Source of the DNA: an uncultured Gammaproteobacteria bacterium
GTDB lineage: Bacteria > Pseudomonadota > Gammaproteobacteria > UBA6429 > Thiohalophilaceae
DNA: 64,000 nucleotides
Direction of reading: 5' to 3'
Assembly: GCA_913064945.1 (NCBI GenBank)
Contig: CAJYAN010000003.1
Span: forward strand, 186,001-250,000
Shown: positions 48,043-57,375 of the stretch, one piece after another
How positions within the stretch are numbered: position 1 is the stretch's first letter
Layout of the letters: every line of letters starts with the position of its first letter
Notes under the pieces: model-generated
What the model saw: only the letters and a program-made list of their open reading frames with translations
Database searches by the model: none
Told to the model about the DNA's origin: nothing
Position numbers and translations under genes: made by a program

Positions 48043-49989
48043 TTATTCCTCAGGTAAATGACGTTTCAGGTCGCGCACCATAAATCTTGCCGGGTGTGTG
48101 GCAAGACGAATGTCTTCAGCGACGGGCAAGGGCTCGCCGTTAATCATCGCCGCGATCACTTCCGCCGCCAACGGACAGGAGGTCAGGCCTCGCGAGCCAT
48201 GTCCCGTATTGATATATAAACCCGGCTCGTATTCTGCTAGAGGGTATTTATAAGCCGGTCGACCATGATACAGGTCTGCGTAGTGTTGTTGATAGAATCC
48301 TGTTCGCGGTACCGGGCCAACCAGTGGCAGGTGATCCTGAGTCGAAGCACGAAAGGCGACCCGCCCACCCGTGATCGGGATGCCACTGAACTCTGGTAAT
48401 ACCTGTTGCAAGGCATACAAATTATCCCGATGATCCTTTTCGCGCAAAGTCGTATCACGACTATGGCGATCATAACTGGCACCAAGACAAATGCGGCCAT
48501 CACCTAGCGGGATAACATAACCGTCATAACACACGGGGCACCTAAGCTCGTCCTCACGACGCTGGCTAAAAGTCAATTGACCACGCACCGCCTGCAGGCC
48601 GGAGGCCATTGTCGGTAACAGGCGTGCGGCTTCACTACCATTGGCAATCACCAGCACAGGTGCGGCGGCAACGATCGCCGATGCATTGCGTACTTGCCAT
48701 TCGCCATTGAGATGGTTCATTCCCTGAATGTCGGTTGACGCTAACAGGTGTATTTGTGGTTGCTGTTGTAACAGAGCCTCACATAATTTTTGCGGTTGCA
48801 ACCAGCCTGCTAACGGATAACTTACCCCACCCTGTCTCATCGCGGTGCCACCGGTCATGGCCATGTCCGCAGCATCCAGAGATTGCAGTATCGATTCAGG
48901 CAGGGCAATATTATTCAAGGCCTGTTGTCTTACGGCATCCAGCAACTGAATAACCCCCTCACCGTGCCAGCCGACATCCCCCCTTTGTGTTTGTAATTGT
49001 TGCAGCCAGCGGGTAGTAAACAGAAAGGCCGTCAAATAATAACGTGCCGCCAGGCTCATATCCGCCGTCAGCCTGGGTAGTATCAGGCCGGCGGGATTTC
49101 CGGAGGCACCATTAGCGATCTCAGCATGTTGTTCGATTAAGGTGATGTGCCAGCCGCGTTGTGCCAGCGCGGAAGCAGTAGTGATTCCCGCGATGCCCGC
49201 GCCAATGACGATGGCCTGCCGGTTTTGACTTGCTGCGAATGGCGATTGATGAAACCAGGGCGCAGAAATTTTCTTTTCCTTTGCAGCGTCAAGTCTGCCG
49301 CTAAGCATTTCACGCTTTTTGCCAAAGCCTGGCCGTTTAGTGATCACAAAGCCGGCCGTCTGCAGACGGCGTCTGACGTCACCGGCGGCGGTAAACGTCG
49401 CAAGACTGCCATGTTTTACCGTGCGTTCGGCGATGAACTGAAATAAATTATCCGACCAGAGCCGCTGATTTTTTTCCGGTGAAAAGCCATCCAGAAACCA
49501 GGCATCCACCGTGGCATTGAGTTCAGGCAATAATTCAAGGGCATCACCGAACAACAGAGTCAGGCTAACTCTACGATTCAACAATTGTCGATAATGAAAG
49601 CCGTGTACCAGTGGTGGATAGACTTCGAGTAACTCGCGAGTAATATGTGCCAGGGATGGCCAGGCGCTCAACGCGATTGACAGGTCGTGTGGCGTAAAGG
49701 GATGTTTCTCAACAGCGATATAGTGTAGACGCGCATCGGTGGCTGCCGTCTGTAACCAGGTCTCGACGGTGGCAATAAAATTCAGGCCGCTTCCAAAACC
49801 TATTTCACCGACAACAAATTGTCGGGCACGTGCAAACCGTGTCGGCAAGTCATTACCTTCAATAAAGACATGGCGTGTTTCATCCAGACCACCCTGACGC
49901 GAAAAATAGATATCATCATACTCACTGCTATAGGGCTCGCCAGCATGCCATTGTAGTCTGGCGGCCTGTAATGATTTGAATGAAGACAG
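48043..49989 (-). CDS. mnmC: MnmC, bifunctional tRNA wobble-uridine modification enzyme; non-standard start
   Basis: About 648 residues. The N-terminal domain methylates nm5s2U34 (GEIGFGSGLNF SAM loop); the C-terminal FAD domain (VIGAGIAGITTASALAQRG) removes carboxymethyl from cmnm5s2U34 in tRNA. The coding pattern clearly extends upstream of the only TTG (49848): EYDDIYFSRQGGLDETRHVF and LQAARLQWHAGEPYSS are MnmC sequence. That stretch has no ATG, GTG or TTG in frame back to a TGA near 50036. The best candidates are CTG at 49989 (GAGA 8 bases upstream) or ATT at 49995. The gene starts about 14 bp after the mscS stop. Confidence 0.9.
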   Translation of the reverse strand: MSSFKSLQAARLQWHAGEPYSSEYDDIYFSRQGGLDETRHVFIEGNDLPTRFARARQFVVGEIGFGSGLNFIATVETWLQTAATDARLHYIAVEKHPFTPHDLSIALSAWPSLAHITRELLEVYPPLVHGFHYRQLLNRRVSLTLLFGDALELLPELNATVDAWFLDGFSPEKNQRLWSDNLFQFIAERTVKHGSLATFTAAGDVRRRLQTAGFVITKRPGFGKKREMLSGRLDAAKEKKISAPWFHQSPFAASQNRQAIVIGAGIAGITTASALAQRGWHITLIEQHAEIANGASGNPAGLILPRLTADMSLAARYYLTAFLFTTRWLQQLQTQRGDVGWHGEGVIQLLDAVRQQALNNIALPESILQSLDAADMAMTGGTAMRQGGVSYPLAGWLQPQKLCEALLQQQPQIHLLASTDIQGMNHLNGEWQVRNASAIVAAAPVLVIANGSEAARLLPTMASGLQAVRGQLTFSQRREDELRCPVCYDGYVIPLGDGRICLGASYDRHSRDTTLREKDHRDNLYALQQVLPEFSGIPITGGRVAFRASTQDHLPLVGPVPRTGFYQQHYADLYHGRPAYKYPLAEYEPGLYINTGHGSRGLTSCPLAAEVIAAMINGEPLPVAEDIRLATHPARFMVRDLKRHLPEE

Positions 49990-50003
49990 CGCAATAGTCT
50001 CGA

Positions 50004-50525
50004 TTACGGGGCCGACACGATATGCACAGTAACCGGGTCAGTAAAGAGTTTGGCATTCGGTATGAAAATTTTATCTCCCTCCGAAGTCAATTGAGTATAG
50101 CGCAGGTCAATGGTGAGCACTCTGCCACTAAACCCCGAGACACTAATATCATCTCCAACCACGAAGGGTTTATGCAATAAAATCATAACACCGGAGAGCA
50201 GATTGGAAATTGTATCCTTGAGGGCAAAACCAACGGCAAAACCGGTCAGGCCCAGCCCCGCCACCAGCGCCGAGACATCGACACCGAGCGTGCCCAGCGC
50301 TGTAATACTCGCCACTACCAGCAGCACGATGCGAACACTACGAATAAACAGGTTGGTTAGATGCTCGTCACGCGCCACATGGCGCATTGCTCTGTCCAGC
50401 AGGTGACAGAGCACTTTACTAAGCACGTAGAAGGCAAGCAGGATCAATAATGCGCCGGTAATACGCGGCAACCAGGCGATAGTCGATTTTGCCAGCACTT
50501 CAAGATCGATCAATGAAACTTCCAT
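50004..50525 (-). CDS. Short MscS-family mechanosensitive channel
   Basis: 173 residues, much shorter than E. coli MscS (286). Helices include AWLPRITGALLILLAFYVLS and the pore helix GFAVGFALKDTISNLLSGVM; the beta domain (KPFVVGDDISVSGFSGRV, IFIPNAKLF) follows, but the C-terminal alpha/beta domain is absent. Such truncated MscS proteins exist widely and may still gate. It is upstream of mnmC on the same strand with almost no gap. Confidence 0.83.
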   Translation of the reverse strand: MEVSLIDLEVLAKSTIAWLPRITGALLILLAFYVLSKVLCHLLDRAMRHVARDEHLTNLFIRSVRIVLLVVASITALGTLGVDVSALVAGLGLTGFAVGFALKDTISNLLSGVMILLHKPFVVGDDISVSGFSGRVLTIDLRYTQLTSEGDKIFIPNAKLFTDPVTVHIVSAP

Positions 50526-50810
50526 GATATTCCTCTTAGCTAAGTATGTTTATTAAAGGAAGGCCTCGCTAGCCGCAGTTTATTAGCCTCGCTTCACAAT
50601 CACAATGGCAGCGCCTGTCATTCGTCAAGGCGGCATCTTAGGCAGTGTCTTAGCCATCATCACCGTAGTGTTCGCATTGATCGATACCGCAAACAACTTG
50701 CCGATATTTTACTCGACTTTCAATTGCCACTGGTATGCTGTACACAACAATCTGAATTGTCGTGGTGGATGGTGCAATCATACCTCCGCTAGAAAAATCG
50801 TGGTGCCGGT

Positions 50811-51992
50811 TCAGACATATTGCCCCGCGCACCAACCTGAGGCCCAGGCCCACTGAAAATTGTAACCACCCAGCCAGCCGGTAACATCGACCACTTCACC
50901 AATAAAATACAGGCCCGCCGTGGCCTTGCATTCCAGGGTTTTCGATGACAGGGCATTGGTATCGATGCCGCCCACGGTAACTTCAGCGGTGCGATATCCC
51001 TCCGTGCCATTGGGCTGGATACACCAGTCGTGTAGTTGTCCCGCCATCCACTGACACTGTTGTGTAGAAAGTGAGCCCATGGTTTGTTCCAACAGACCTG
51101 AATCAAAGATGGCTGTCAGCAGGCGCTTAGGCAAATACTTACCCAGCACGGTCTTGACCTGTTGCCTAACAGCCTGTTGCTGTCGTTGTGCGAATAATCC
51201 CATCAGGCCCACTTCTGGTAGCAGGTTTATATGTAATGTTTCACCCGGTTGCCAGTATGATGAAATCTGTAACATGGCTGGACCGCTCAAACCGCGGTGG
51301 GTAAATAACAGGTTTTCGCGGAAGCTATGCTGCGCGGTACTGACAATACACTCCAGCGCAATCCCGGACAATTCAGCAAAGCGCGCCTTGTCTTTATCGT
51401 GCAAGGTAAAAGCAACCAGGCCCGCCACCGGCGGCCAGACCTTGATGCCAAACTGCTCGGCAACTTTATAGCCAAACGGCGTGGCACCCATTTTGGGGAT
51501 CGATAGACCACCGCTGGCAATAACTAACGAAGTACACGTCACCACGCCATTGCTGGTCTCAAGTGCATACCCCGCAGCGGGCAGTTTGGCGACACTTTGA
51601 ATCTCTGTTTGCAGTTTTATGTCCACGTTTGCCTGTCGACACTCTGCCAGCAGCATGTCGCGGATATCCTTGGCGCTGTCATTACAGAATAACTGACCAT
51701 GTTCACGTTCATGATAGGGAATTTTATGGTCCTCGACCATCGCGATAAAATCCCATTGCGTAAACCGACTTAACGCAGATTTACAGAAATGTGGATTATG
51801 GGAAATATAATTTTCGGCACTCACATCCAGGTTAGTGAAGTTGCAACGACCGCCCCCCGACATGAGGATTTTCTTAGCCACTTTATTGGCATGATCCAGC
51901 ACCAGCACCTGACGTCCCCGTTTGCCTGCCTCAACGGCACACATTAATCCCGAGGCGCTGGCCCCGATAATAAGCACATCATATTCAGTCAT
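50811..51992 (-). CDS. YhiN/HI0933-type flavoprotein (FAD-dependent)
   Basis: 393 residues from the ATG at 51992, which begins MTEYDVLIIGASASGLMCAV with the dinucleotide-binding motif; a GTG at 52061 would overlap rlmK further. KKILMSGGGRCNFTN is the signature of this family, and the C-terminal GGYNFQWAWASG closes the FAD site. It overlaps rlmK by 8 bp. Members include BaiN-like enzymes, but the physiological substrate is unknown. Confidence 0.88.
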   Translation of the reverse strand: MTEYDVLIIGASASGLMCAVEAGKRGRQVLVLDHANKVAKKILMSGGGRCNFTNLDVSAENYISHNPHFCKSALSRFTQWDFIAMVEDHKIPYHEREHGQLFCNDSAKDIRDMLLAECRQANVDIKLQTEIQSVAKLPAAGYALETSNGVVTCTSLVIASGGLSIPKMGATPFGYKVAEQFGIKVWPPVAGLVAFTLHDKDKARFAELSGIALECIVSTAQHSFRENLLFTHRGLSGPAMLQISSYWQPGETLHINLLPEVGLMGLFAQRQQQAVRQQVKTVLGKYLPKRLLTAIFDSGLLEQTMGSLSTQQCQWMAGQLHDWCIQPNGTEGYRTAEVTVGGIDTNALSSKTLECKATAGLYFIGEVVDVTGWLGGYNFQWAWASGWCAGQYV

Positions 51993-52974
51993 GACGGTGA
52001 GTGATATGCCAGCAATTATGTATCTTTGGATTGCGCTCAAAGTCTTTGGGCAATGTATCACGGCTGATATCTTTAATATGCCAGTCTGTCAGGGCATCGT
52101 AATCCATTTTAAAACGGCGCAGATTATTGGAGAAAATGAGTATTCCCTGCGGCGACAATAATGTCATCGTTGCCTGTAACAACACGACATGGTCACGCTG
52201 GACATCAAACGTTGAATCCATACGTTTGGAACTTGAGAAACTCGGTGGGTCGAGGAAAATAAGATCGAATTGACGTTGGCCCGCCATCTGCTGCAGCCAT
52301 TCAATACAATTGGCCTGCACATACTCGTGGCCCGTGTCCACAAAACCATTTAGCTGCATATTACGTTGGGCCCAGTCCAGATAAGTACGCGACATGTCCA
52401 CCGTGGTCGTTGTGCTGGCACCACCGCGCGTTGCGTATACCGTACCGCTACCGGTATAGGCAAACAGGTTAAGAAAGCGACGCCCCATGGCCAGCTGCAT
52501 TAACAGTCCACGGGTAATACGATGGTCCAGGAACAGCCCGGTATCCAGATAATCAGAAAAATTTACCCAGAAATGATTGCCCGCCTCGGTTACTTCATGA
52601 AAGGTCTTCTCCTCAGCCAGTTTTTCATACTGTGCCGTGCCCTTTTGCTGACGTCTCACCTTGAGAAACAGGTCCGAGGCCGGAATCGCCAGTTCTTCCT
52701 GAATCACCTGCACGGCTTCCTGTAAACGCAGCTGCGTTTTTTCCGCAGCGATACTTTTTGGTGCCTCATATTCCTGCACATGCACCCAGCGTTGCCCGGG
52801 CGTCAGGGCGCTTTCATAGACATCTACCGCCAGGGCATATTCCGGCATGTCCGCATCATACAGACGATAGCAATGGATCTGCTCACGCTTACACCATTTT
52901 GCCAGATGTTTCTGGTTCTTGTTTAGGCGATTGGCAAACATCTGCGCGCCCTCGCTACGTATCAACTGATTCAA
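51985..52974 (-). CDS. Stand-alone RlmK-type 23S rRNA methyltransferase
   Basis: 329 residues equal to the C-terminal half of E. coli RlmKL, which methylates G2069 (m7G). Seen: EGAQMFANRLNKNQKHLAKW, a PUA-like stretch, then the SAM fold (RFLNLFAYTGSGTVYATRGG, VDMSRTYLDWAQRNMQLNG) and the catalytic FLDPPSFSSSK. The RlmL half (m2G2445) is missing and no trace lies upstream. A TTG start at 52974 is supported by a strong GGAGGGG 8 bases ahead. It overlaps the flavoprotein gene by 8 bp. Confidence 0.88.
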   Translation of the reverse strand: MNQLIRSEGAQMFANRLNKNQKHLAKWCKREQIHCYRLYDADMPEYALAVDVYESALTPGQRWVHVQEYEAPKSIAAEKTQLRLQEAVQVIQEELAIPASDLFLKVRRQQKGTAQYEKLAEEKTFHEVTEAGNHFWVNFSDYLDTGLFLDHRITRGLLMQLAMGRRFLNLFAYTGSGTVYATRGGASTTTTVDMSRTYLDWAQRNMQLNGFVDTGHEYVQANCIEWLQQMAGQRQFDLIFLDPPSFSSSKRMDSTFDVQRDHVVLLQATMTLLSPQGILIFSNNLRRFKMDYDALTDWHIKDISRDTLPKDFERNPKIHNCWHITHRHD

Positions 52975-52982
52975 AAATTTTA

Positions 52983-52989
52983 CCCCTCC
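52983..52989 (-). promoter_or_regulatory. Strong ribosome-binding site deciding the TTG start of the RlmK-type gene
   Basis: GGAGGGG on the minus strand, 8 bases before TTG at 52974. The next ATG (12th codon) has no comparable site. Confidence 0.75.
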
Positions 52990-53110
52990 ACAGAAACTAT
53001 CTATAATAATCCGTCGACGTTGATTTGCCCAGAAGCCCCTGTCCTTCAGTAGGATCTGTTATGATCTGTTTCTGCTGATATGAAACCCCATCACCTCTCA
53101 GGATATTGAT

Positions 53111-53518
53111 ATGAAATGGTTTATACGCTTATTTTTCAGAACGCTCCGGCGCATCATTGGTCCCCCCATGTTACTGATCGACTGGCTCACCAGCCCCAGG
53201 GGCCTCGAACGGGATCAGGCGGCACAGAAGGAGATAGATGCACAGACCCACAACATGGTGCTGTACCAGTTCAGGACCTGTCCCTTTTGCATTAAAGTAC
53301 GTCGTACCATTAAGCGCCTGTCGCTAAAAATTGAGCAGCGTGATGCACAGCACAACATGGCCTACCGCACAGAACTGCTTGAGGGCGGTGGACAGATCAA
53401 AGTTCCCTGCCTACGTATTGTCGATGCCAAGGGTGAGGTCACCTGGTTATATGAGTCAACACAGATCATACAGTTTCTGGAGACCAGTTTTGGCGGCAGT
53501 GAGGCGGTTACCGCCTAG
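53111..53518 (+). CDS. Membrane-associated glutaredoxin
   Basis: 135 residues. A basic/hydrophobic N-terminus of about 30 residues (WFIRLFFRTLRRIIGPPMLL) may associate with the membrane; the glutaredoxin fold follows with FRTCPFCIKVRR (CxxC near residue 57) and a cis-Pro in IKVPCLRI. The last helix motif ESTQIIQFLETSF is normal. Reduced by glutathione in related proteins. Divergent from the RlmK-type gene. Confidence 0.88.
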   Translation: MKWFIRLFFRTLRRIIGPPMLLIDWLTSPRGLERDQAAQKEIDAQTHNMVLYQFRTCPFCIKVRRTIKRLSLKIEQRDAQHNMAYRTELLEGGGQIKVPCLRIVDAKGEVTWLYESTQIIQFLETSFGGSEAVTA

Positions 53519-53538
53519 CCTTTTATAAAAAATCTATA

Positions 53539-53594
53539 AACGCAAAGACGCTAAGATTGATAAATACGAATCATTTCTTGGCGTCCTTATGTTG
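53539..53594. repeat. CGCAAAGACGC-type element, copy 4 (short)
   Basis: Left end AACGCAAAGACGCTAAG (53539-53555) and a degenerate right end CTTGGCGTCCTTATGTT (53578-53594) pair at 14 of 17 positions around a 22-base centre. It fills the gap between the glutaredoxin gene and the convergent antiporter gene. Confidence 0.6.
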
Positions 53595-53619
53595 AAAATG
53601 TTTAATATCCAATAACAAA

Positions 53620-54795
53620 TTAATCGCGCCGCAGGGCCTCGGATACCGCAATCGGCGTTGGATAACGTAACACAATAAACCATGATGACACCACAAAGGT
53701 AAGCAAGGTACTGACCTGTATCAGATATGAGGCTCTACTACCAATCACACCCGAGTCTAATGCCAGCACGGCGATAAATAGTGAAAACTCACTAATCTGT
53801 CCCAGGCGTACGCCCACTTCGCGGCCACGATGTCTATCTTCACCATAGGCACGCAACAGACGATCAAAGCCAAGCGGCTTTAGCACAAGAAAAATGGCGG
53901 CGATAACAATGCTGGGCCAGAGTACCTCATTGACAATGGAGAGATCAAAACTGGCCCCCAGTGAAAAGAAAAAAATGACCAGAAAAAAATCCCGTAACGG
54001 TTTAAGGTTCTCGGCAATAAACAGGGCAATGGGGTTGGCCGCCAGCATCACTCCCGCAATAAAGGCACCAATCTCGGCCGACAGGCCAATCGCATGCGCC
54101 AGTTGGGCCATGCTAAGACACCAGCCAATCGCCATGAGAAAAATGTATTCATGAATGCGATTAAAGCGTCGTATTAATCTCAGTAAAATATACTGACTAA
54201 AGAACCAGGCAACCAGGATTAATCCAAATAGCGACATGACCAGTTTAGCCAGTTCAAACAATAGGGCGCTGGAGGTCCACTCCGCAGGTAGTAGCATTAA
54301 AATTACGATCGCAATCAGGTCCTGCATCAGCAAAATACTAATGATAATCTCACCAGTGTGCTTATGATGAAGGACCGTGGTCGGCAATAATTTAAGTCCG
54401 ATTATGGTACTGGAAAACATCATGGCTGCACCGATCACGACTGACTCTTTCGTCGAAAAACCAAACAACCAGGCACAGCTGGTACCAACAAGAATAAACA
54501 GCAGGCAGCTTACCGTCGTAATGACAGTCGACTGTTTCAGATAGTGAAACATTTTTTGTGGCTGGAGATTAATGCCGAGCAAAAACAGCAAAAAGACAAT
54601 ACCGATATGCGAGACCTGTCGCATGACCTCTGGTTCGGCTACCACATCGAGAACGGAAGGACCGAGAAGAATCCCGACGATTATATAGATCACTAACAGC
54701 GATAGCCGGGCATACAGGGCAAAGGTCGCCATCAATGCCGCACCGGCAAAGATTAGGAATATGGTAAAGACGACTGGATCGTTTTCCACTACCAC
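53620..54795 (-). CDS. CPA2-family cation:proton antiporter (KefB-like, no RCK domain)
   Basis: 391 residues with about 12-13 helices of the Na+/H+ exchanger domain. Conserved segments: ILLGPSVLDVV, HIGIVFLLFLLGINL, and the ISILLMQDLIAIVIL helix with the transport Asp. The Q-D pair and later GLSAEIGAFIAGVMLA fit CPA2. It stops after the membrane domain, lacking the TrkA-N/RCK part that gates Kef channels by glutathione. Spaced 13 bp from the YeeE gene upstream, probably one transcript. Confidence 0.85.
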   Translation of the reverse strand: MVVENDPVVFTIFLIFAGAALMATFALYARLSLLVIYIIVGILLGPSVLDVVAEPEVMRQVSHIGIVFLLFLLGINLQPQKMFHYLKQSTVITTVSCLLFILVGTSCAWLFGFSTKESVVIGAAMMFSSTIIGLKLLPTTVLHHKHTGEIIISILLMQDLIAIVILMLLPAEWTSSALLFELAKLVMSLFGLILVAWFFSQYILLRLIRRFNRIHEYIFLMAIGWCLSMAQLAHAIGLSAEIGAFIAGVMLAANPIALFIAENLKPLRDFFLVIFFFSLGASFDLSIVNEVLWPSIVIAAIFLVLKPLGFDRLLRAYGEDRHRGREVGVRLGQISEFSLFIAVLALDSGVIGSRASYLIQVSTLLTFVVSSWFIVLRYPTPIAVSEALRRD

Positions 54796-54808
54796 GCTTC
54801 GCTATTTG

Positions 54809-55840
54809 TCAGGTGTTCGTACGCCGATCCCACCACTTCACGGTTATCGCTGCACCAGTAAACATGCTGATAGTGGCCAATAATGATTCCAGTGACAGGG
54901 TCGACGTACCACTCAGACCCTGCCCTACATTACAGCCATAGCCAACGATGCCACCGATCCCCATTAAAGCCCCACCAAGTACCGCATAGCGGGCCATGCC
55001 TTTTGGTACGGGGGTGAGTTTGAATTCACGTGTTGCCAGCGCACTCATAAAAGCGGCCACTGCCATACCAAGCACAAACGCAATCTGGAACGACATTTCA
55101 GGAATAGTTTGATACAGAATAATTGATCCAAATCTTGCCATCGGACCGGAAACAGTGATGGCCGAAGGTTTGCGCGGATCAAAAACATCCTGCGCCAGGT
55201 CACCTGTGATAATCCAGCTAAAGATCACCAATCCACCAATAACAGCGCCCGCCACAATCCACGACCAGTGGATAGTTTGTGTACGAATGGCATAAACCAG
55301 AAAGGCCAACAGACCAAGCACCATAATGACGGCCACGAGGGTTGGTGAAACATGCAGGATACTGGCAATGCCTGCATCGGTACTTAGATTAATCGAAGTC
55401 GCTGCCGTCATTTTTAAACGTGCCGGTTCCAGCCAGCCATACTGAGTAATTGCGGCGGCGACCATAAAACTGAAAACAGCAATTAGTGACTGCATATTGC
55501 CTTCGGCGAATTTCACCACAGTACGGGTCGCGCAACCACCCGCCAGGGTACCGCCAATACCAAATAGCAGGCCACCGAAAATAACGCCCCACCAGTCCAG
55601 TACCGAATTACGATAACCCGTCTGCGAGATATCCACCCAGTGAGAGATTTCAAGATATTGCGTGCCAGCGATTGCCACGGTTAACGCCGCGACAAAGGCA
55701 GCCACCTGCCGCAGGTCTTTAATTAATACCCAATTCGCCGTTGCTGCCACCATACAAAAACGAAAGCGTTGCATCAGGACTCCAAAGACAAGACCGGTCA
55801 TAACACCACCGCCAACCAACCAGAGATTGATACCACTCAT
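54809..55840 (-). CDS. YeeE/YedE-family sulfur-compound transporter
   Basis: 343 residues with about nine or ten helices in two repeats. Conserved Cys-containing loops GGCATRTVVKFAEGN and GYGCNVGQGLSG match the thiosulfate uptake protein TsuA/YeeE, where cysteines relay the anion. An N-terminal cysteine pair region (QRFRFCMVAA) is also typical. No tusA or sulfurtransferase is directly adjacent, but a tusE/DsrC-type gene lies 1.7 kb upstream. Thiosulfate is the likeliest substrate. Confidence 0.85.
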   Translation of the reverse strand: MSGINLWLVGGGVMTGLVFGVLMQRFRFCMVAATANWVLIKDLRQVAAFVAALTVAIAGTQYLEISHWVDISQTGYRNSVLDWWGVIFGGLLFGIGGTLAGGCATRTVVKFAEGNMQSLIAVFSFMVAAAITQYGWLEPARLKMTAATSINLSTDAGIASILHVSPTLVAVIMVLGLLAFLVYAIRTQTIHWSWIVAGAVIGGLVIFSWIITGDLAQDVFDPRKPSAITVSGPMARFGSIILYQTIPEMSFQIAFVLGMAVAAFMSALATREFKLTPVPKGMARYAVLGGALMGIGGIVGYGCNVGQGLSGTSTLSLESLLATISMFTGAAITVKWWDRRTNT

Positions 55841-55893
55841 ACCCTGCTCCTTATCCTCTAAATTATTATTCGAGATTAATAATGCCGTGAATA

Positions 55894-56205
55894 TTATTTA
55901 AAATGACAAACATAATCGAGCATTTCCACAACCTCAATATCAAAACTACTATCGCCAGGTACACTGAAGGAATCGCCGGCGATGTAAGTCTGCCAGTCAG
56001 TTTCGCCCTGAAGACGTACACGGCATTTACCGGCATTGACCTCCATTATCTCTGGGGCCGACGTATTAAATGTCAGTCTTGCAGGGAAAATGATACCAAG
56101 TGTTTTGCGAATTCCATCAGGGAAAAGCACAGTATGCGATACGCATTTCCCGTCAAAATAGACATTGGCTTGCTTGATGACACTGACCTGGTCGAACTGA
56201 CTCAT
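55894..56205 (-). CDS. ppnP: Pyrimidine/purine nucleoside phosphorylase
   Basis: 103-residue cupin-like enzyme that phosphorolyses several nucleosides to base and ribose-1-phosphate. The family pattern is complete: [33 protein letters not shown], and [14 protein letters not shown] with the closing DYVCHF. It precedes a YeeE-type gene by about 50 bp and follows an unknown protein by 25 bp; a macro-domain gene is a little further upstream. Confidence 0.9.
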   Translation of the reverse strand: MSQFDQVSVIKQANVYFDGKCVSHTVLFPDGIRKTLGIIFPARLTFNTSAPEIMEVNAGKCRVRLQGETDWQTYIAGDSFSVPGDSSFDIEVVEMLDYVCHFK

Positions 56206-56230
56206 TATTTACTCCGTTTTGAAAATTTAA

Positions 56231-56608
56231 TTAGTGCAATGGGCTGAATTGCACTACCGTCTGACCGTGATATTGCTCATCAAAGTCCATTTCAATATTG
56301 ATGCCTTCACCCTGATTATTGATCTTGACCTGCTTTAATTCAGGCTCACGTACGGCCAGATAGGTACACATGGCGGCGGCCATGGTTTCATTATCAGTAA
56401 GGATGGCATGCGCCAGATTGCTGGCAACAAATTGCAGGCGTTGACTCTTATCAGGGTTTGTCACCAGGCTGTCATCGATCATAATGCCTTCATCCATTTT
56501 TGTATCCATCTTGTCCAGATACAGTTCCTGATGATCCGGCAATATTTTCCCGCGATCATATTCCAGCTGTGCGATACCGTTGAGGAGGATGGCCAGCATA
56601 TTACTCAT
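56231..56608 (-). CDS. Conserved-looking protein of unknown function
   Basis: 125 residues, soluble and acidic, no cysteine motif besides one Cys in AAAMCTYLAVREPELKQ. The N-terminal half has a repetitive tyrosine/aspartate pattern (LEYDRGKILPDHQELYLDKM), then a helix (LQFVASNLAHAILTDNETMA) and a strand-rich end (VKINNQGEGINIEMDFDEQY). I do not recognise the family. Good coding statistics and a ribosome site argue it is real. It lies between the macro-domain gene and ppnP on the same strand. Confidence 0.65.
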   Translation of the reverse strand: MSNMLAILLNGIAQLEYDRGKILPDHQELYLDKMDTKMDEGIMIDDSLVTNPDKSQRLQFVASNLAHAILTDNETMAAAMCTYLAVREPELKQVKINNQGEGINIEMDFDEQYHGQTVVQFSPLH

Positions 56609-56694
56609 AAGTTAGATTCTCCGACATGCGTCATTTGCTTACTGGTAAGTATACGGGAGCCCTGCAACGAATACGACACTGTGAATACCCCGCT

Positions 56695-57375
56695 CTATTT
56701 AAACCAGTCATCAATATCCGCATTGTCACGATTAACTTCTGTCTCATCAAGTTCGATAATGCCGATGGAATTTTCATCCGGGCTATCTGTTTGTGTGGAA
56801 CTTACTGGCGTCGTCGACTGATTCGTCTCTTCTCGAAAGGCGGCAAAAAATGCCTGGAAATGTCGCTCGGTGAGGCAAATGATAATTTTACCCACCGCGC
56901 ACTCCTGACGGGCATCCCAGAAGTGGGTAATGGCACGGTAAAAGGCCTGAGCACAAATTTCGATGGGAACGCGAAAAATTCCGGCGCTAATCGCAGGGAA
57001 GGCGATACTCTGCCAGTCATTGGTTTCACATAGCAATAAACTGCGCAGAATGGCCTGCTCCAGTTTATGTTGTTCATTGCCCTCGCCCATCATCGGGCCC
57101 ACTGCATGAATAATAGCCTGATAGGGCAACTGCCCGGCGTCAGTATAGACGGCCATGCCGCTCTCTAGCACCCCGTATTCGCGCACCAGCCTGTCACTAT
57201 CCAGTTGCAGCTGTTTGCCTGCGGCCTGCAGGATAATCCCTGCCAGCCCGCCTGCATGATACAGTCCGCCATTGGCGGGATTGACAATGACCGCTACGGG
57301 GGCCTGCAACAGGTCGGCAACTTCGACACGCAACTCACGATCCCCATAGCGGAATTGCATGGACTGCTGCGACAT
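56695..57375 (-). CDS. Macro-domain protein (ADP-ribose-binding/deacylase-like)
   Basis: About 226 residues from the ATG at 57375, with AGGG 10 bases ahead; an ATG at 57441 would add 22 polar residues and cannot be excluded. The macro fold is clear: VNPANGGLYHAGGLAGIIL (ADP-ribose distal site), YQAIIHAVGP, and FPAISAGIFRVP around the phosphates. The last 45 residues are acidic and unstructured, ending DWFK. Members hydrolyse O-acetyl-ADP-ribose or ADP-ribosyl-protein bonds. It is not fused to a PARP or ADP-ribosyltransferase. Confidence 0.85.
   Translation of the reverse strand: MSQQSMQFRYGDRELRVEVADLLQAPVAVIVNPANGGLYHAGGLAGIILQAAGKQLQLDSDRLVREYGVLESGMAVYTDAGQLPYQAIIHAVGPMMGEGNEQHKLEQAILRSLLLCETNDWQSIAFPAISAGIFRVPIEICAQAFYRAITHFWDARQECAVGKIIICLTERHFQAFFAAFREETNQSTTPVSSTQTDSPDENSIGIIELDETEVNRDNADIDDWFK

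Noticed and set aside
50605-50856. Plus-strand 83-codon frame with one hydrophobic helix
   Set aside because: No ribosome site, overlaps the end of the flavoprotein gene on the other strand, and the second half is Cys/His/Asn-rich without pattern. Possible but not supportable.
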